From Epithemia pelagica (taxonomy: Eukaryota > Bacillariophyta > Bacillariophyceae > Surirellales > Surirellaceae), in NCBI GenBank assembly GCA_946965045.2, contig OX337234.1, positions 3,658,001 to 3,722,000 on the forward strand: DNA of 64,000 nt. Direction: 5' to 3'. Shown piece after piece: positions 61,503 to 64,000 of the stretch. The stretch's first letter is position 1. Each line of letters starts with the position of its first letter. Under the pieces are notes generated by a model, which did not search any database, was not told the DNA's origin, and was given only the letters and a program-made list of their open reading frames with translations. The position numbers were made by a program, and so were the translations under genes.

Positions 61503-64000
61503 ATGTCGACTGGTGGAAACGGCCCTCGGCCGGATGGAGCAGAATCAAGTGGGGGACGAGGTAATCAAACGGGCGGTCGATCCAATGGAGGCAGAGGACG
61601 AGGAGGTCGTGGCAAAAACCAAGGCCAACAATCAAACACTCGCTTTCAGGGCCAAGAACCGTCGCTGAAAGATTGCGTGTTTGATTATAGTGAAGATCCC
61701 CAGTCCAAGCGGTACCTACGCAACGTTGAGTTGTTAGTGGGCTACGTGGGGACATCATTCGACTACTACAACCTAGAGTATCAAAAGGCACTGGAGAAAT
61801 TGGAACTTAAAGATCCAGAGAAAGCAAAGGTTCCAGATGATCCCACAGACCCCATTCAGATGGAAGAATGGAAAATGGAGTACAAGGCGAGAAAGGATCA
61901 AGTGAAGGCCTATCGCAACTTTCGCGCTTCCTTGTTCAGTGTCATTCTCGGGCAATGCACGCCCCTCATGAAGGACAAGTTGCAAGCCAAACCAGAATAT
62001 GAAGCGATCAACGATGAAAGGGACGGTGTAGCTCTACTCAAGTTGATCAAACAAACAACCTTCACGTTTGACTCCGGCCGAATCTACAAGCTGGTCGGTC
62101 GTGACAAGTTGAAGGAAGAGTTTTATGGCTTGAAACGCAGAAACAATCAAACCCTACACAGCTATTATGAAGTGTTTAGGGCAAAAGTGAAAGTTCTCAA
62201 TGAGGTCGGTGTGGTGTTGTATGACAAAGATCTCGTGGAGATGATTGCTAAGAAAAACGGAAGGGACCCTCCATCATCTATCGATCGTGACGAAGCACAA
62301 GAGAGATGTGTGGCAATCCGATTCATCCGAACATGTGGCCATCGCGAGTACGAGGCCCATTTGCAAAACATGTTTTTGGACGGCCACAAAGATGTGTACC
62401 CTGCCACTCTGGCGGATGCAAGGGCAATTCTTGATAACCGCATGACAGGTAAACAGAAGCAACCGAACCAAAACCAACAGACTCCGACTGAGAATGCCAC
62501 TGGCATGGCATACCATACACAAGAGTTGGATGACAGCAATGAAAGCCAAGCAGCGTCCACATTGACTGGTAACAGCCACATGACAACAAACTCACGACAA
62601 ACCCAGGGTCGCAATGGGAGTGGCAACAATAGCCGAGGAAGAGAACAAGGGAGTACAGGCAGCGGTCAATCACGAGGTCATGAATCAAATCAAACACAAA
62701 CCAACAATAATGGTGAATTGAATGAGACCAATGAATCAACCCGCCTTCAGGATACGCACCGTGACTCACTTCAATATTCTTTTTCTGCTTCTTCTTCACA
62801 GGCTAGCATATCCCCAGAATGGCTACTCCTCGACAACCAATCGACTGTAGACATCATCCGAGATCCCACCCTCCTCAAGAACATTCACACAGCCGAGCGC
62901 CCAATCATGATCCAAAGTCACGCTGGGCGACGTCAAATTTCCAAACAAGGCCTACTCCCCGGATATGGCATCGTCTGGCATGACCCGGAAGGGCCGGCCA
63001 ACATCATATCACTCAATAATGCACGCACAAGGTTCTCAATCAAGTATGACAGCGAGAACGGGAACACCTTCAATCTCTTCGACCGATCTTCAGGGCGACT
63101 CAAACACCAATTCCTGCCAAGTCAAGACGGTTTGTTCTATATGGATACGTCAAGAATGCAGAGTAGTTTCATCACTACGGTTAATGATAATGAATCTGCT
63201 TATTCTCAAGACGAAGTCTATAGAGCTAAACTGGCACGATCATTAATGGCCAAGATAGGTCGTCCATCCACACGTGATTTCGTACACATCATACGAAACA
63301 ATCTGTTGCCGAACACAACTATCACTGTGGACGACGTCAAGAGGGCCGAGAAAATATACGGACCAGACCTTGGGAGTCTCAAGGGCAAGACGACGCGTCG
63401 TAAATCTCCTGTGGTTGACTCGTCACAGACCGTGCCACCACGGATCAAAGAAGAACACAAGGATGTGACACTCACTGTTGATATTCTCCACGTCAACAAC
63501 ATTCCTTTCCTCGCAACGACGTCAAGGAAGTTGCATTTTGGGACTATGGAAGCAATGGCCAATACCACCGACGATGATGTCATGAACTCGTTGCGCAGAG
63601 TGGTTGCGATCTATCGCAGAGGTGGCTTGCGCCCGCGGATGTTGCTCGCGGACGGAGCCTTCTGTTCCGAAAAGATGAAGACAGAGTTGCAATTGATCGG
63701 TGTGTTGTTAAACCCTACCGCAAGAGATGAACATGTGGGAGACATTGAAAGGTACATACGTACAGTAAAAGAAAGAATGAGATGTGTTTATAACACCCTA
63801 CCATTCAAAGAAATCCCGAAGGTCATGATCATTGAGATGGCCAAATTCGCTACCTTCTGGCTAAATAGTTTTCCTCATCGGTTGGGGATTTCACAATCAG
63901 AAAGCCCACGACTGCTCGTCACGGGAGAACAGGTCGACTTCAACAAGCACTGTCGCTTCGAATTTGGACAGTACGTCCAATGCCATGAAGAGCATGACAA
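61503..64000 (+). CDS. Copia-like Gag-Pol polyprotein (partial: Gag, protease, integrase)
   Basis: The frame is open for 832 codons from the ATG at 61503 to the window end. Residues 1-55 are a Gly/Arg/Asn-rich leader (GGRSNGGRGRGGRGKNQGQQ). Residues ~60-330 are a helical Gag (YLRNVELLVGYVGTSFDYYN, LHSYYEVFRAKVKVLNEVG). An Asn/Gln/Ser-rich spacer follows. The protease core is LLLDNQSTVDIIRDP, with DNQ in place of the usual D-S/T-G at Asp444. The integrase shows LTVDILHVN (Asp660), LLADGAFCSEK (Asp717) and DEHVGDIERYIRTVKERMR (Glu749), a D-D-E triad with 31 residues between the last two. Integrase inserts element cDNA into the host genome. No internal stop was found by codon reading. Confidence 0.85.
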   Translation, partial: MSTGGNGPRPDGAESSGGRGNQTGGRSNGGRGRGGRGKNQGQQSNTRFQGQEPSLKDCVFDYSEDPQSKRYLRNVELLVGYVGTSFDYYNLEYQKALEKLELKDPEKAKVPDDPTDPIQMEEWKMEYKARKDQVKAYRNFRASLFSVILGQCTPLMKDKLQAKPEYEAINDERDGVALLKLIKQTTFTFDSGRIYKLVGRDKLKEEFYGLKRRNNQTLHSYYEVFRAKVKVLNEVGVVLYDKDLVEMIAKKNGRDPPSSIDRDEAQERCVAIRFIRTCGHREYEAHLQNMFLDGHKDVYPATLADARAILDNRMTGKQKQPNQNQQTPTENATGMAYHTQELDDSNESQAASTLTGNSHMTTNSRQTQGRNGSGNNSRGREQGSTGSGQSRGHESNQTQTNNNGELNETNESTRLQDTHRDSLQYSFSASSSQASISPEWLLLDNQSTVDIIRDPTLLKNIHTAERPIMIQSHAGRRQISKQGLLPGYGIVWHDPEGPANIISLNNARTRFSIKYDSENGNTFNLFDRSSGRLKHQFLPSQDGLFYMDTSRMQSSFITTVNDNESAYSQDEVYRAKLARSLMAKIGRPSTRDFVHIIRNNLLPNTTITVDDVKRAEKIYGPDLGSLKGKTTRRKSPVVDSSQTVPPRIKEEHKDVTLTVDILHVNNIPFLATTSRKLHFGTMEAMANTTDDDVMNSLRRVVAIYRRGGLRPRMLLADGAFCSEKMKTELQLIGVLLNPTARDEHVGDIERYIRTVKERMRCVYNTLPFKEIPKVMIIEMAKFATFWLNSFPHRLGISQSESPRLLVTGEQVDFNKHCRFEFGQYVQCHEEHD

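Larger units (their letters stand above)
60830..64000 (+). mobile_element. Copia-like (Ty1/Copia) retroelement, cut by right window edge
   Basis: The element contains the coiled-coil ORF and an uninterrupted Gag-protease-integrase frame that runs off the window. Reverse transcriptase, RNase H and the 3' LTR would lie beyond 64000. Integrase ahead of RT is the Copia order, and the DNQST protease variant is familiar from diatom Copia elements. LTRs were not identified. Confidence 0.8.

Noticed and set aside
61432-61668. Plus ORF overlapping the junction of the two Copia ORFs
   Set aside because: It is a shadow frame. The frame from 61503 is open for 832 codons with Gag and integrase motifs.

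Overview
This window looks like nuclear DNA of a eukaryotic microalga, most probably a (pennate) diatom. Three things point there. Two genes encode long Pro-Ser stalks of the PSxxPS type that are typical of diatom surface and secreted proteins. At least one gene is spliced with GT-AG introns of about 90 to 230 bases. The transposable elements (Copia-like, DIRS-like, Penelope-like and a DDE DNA transposon) match those common in diatom genomes. The species cannot be read from the sequence.

Layout. 1-8 kb: the start of a cut-off gene of an unusual family (minus), a tandem HVA22/REEP-type ER membrane protein (minus), a full member of the unusual family (plus) and a secreted PSxxPS protein (plus). 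8-27.6 kb: a minus-strand cluster of one large zinc-ribbon GTPase family with three intact genes, one pseudogene, one 5'-truncated fragment and one short relic. A truncated-haemoglobin gene sits inside the cluster, and segmental duplications link the copies. 28.3-29.4 kb: a DXO/RAI1-like nuclease. 30-35.7 kb: a 5.7-kb DNA transposon with ~665-bp terminal inverted repeats that contain an 8-bp minisatellite, carrying a DDE transposase and three unknown proteins. 37.4-44.6 kb: a decayed DIRS-like retroelement. 46.5-50 kb: a Penelope-like element with 148-bp direct repeats. 50.6-52.3 kb: another member of the unusual family. 53.2-57.8 kb: a four-exon gene for a type II membrane protein with a PSxxPS stalk. 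58.4-60.3 kb: a frameshifted GTPase copy. 60.8-64 kb: a Copia-like element running off the right edge.

The most novel host signal is the gene family at 1-303, 2831-4921 and 50605-52299. Its shared core resembles CRAL-TRIO/Sec14 lipid-binding domains. Both complete members end in a bZIP with textbook spacing (x7-R-x9-L-x6-L-x6-L-x6-L), but Asp replaces the near-invariant Asn. That suggests a lipid-responsive transcription factor class, which is inference. Second is the GTPase family itself, with its C-terminal Cys-rich ribbons, a conserved HFGHL tail and a visible birth-and-death history. Third is the transposon with minisatellite-bearing inverted repeats. Start codons were checked by eye. Where the longest open frame began with a non-ATG codon, the first in-frame ATG is used instead.
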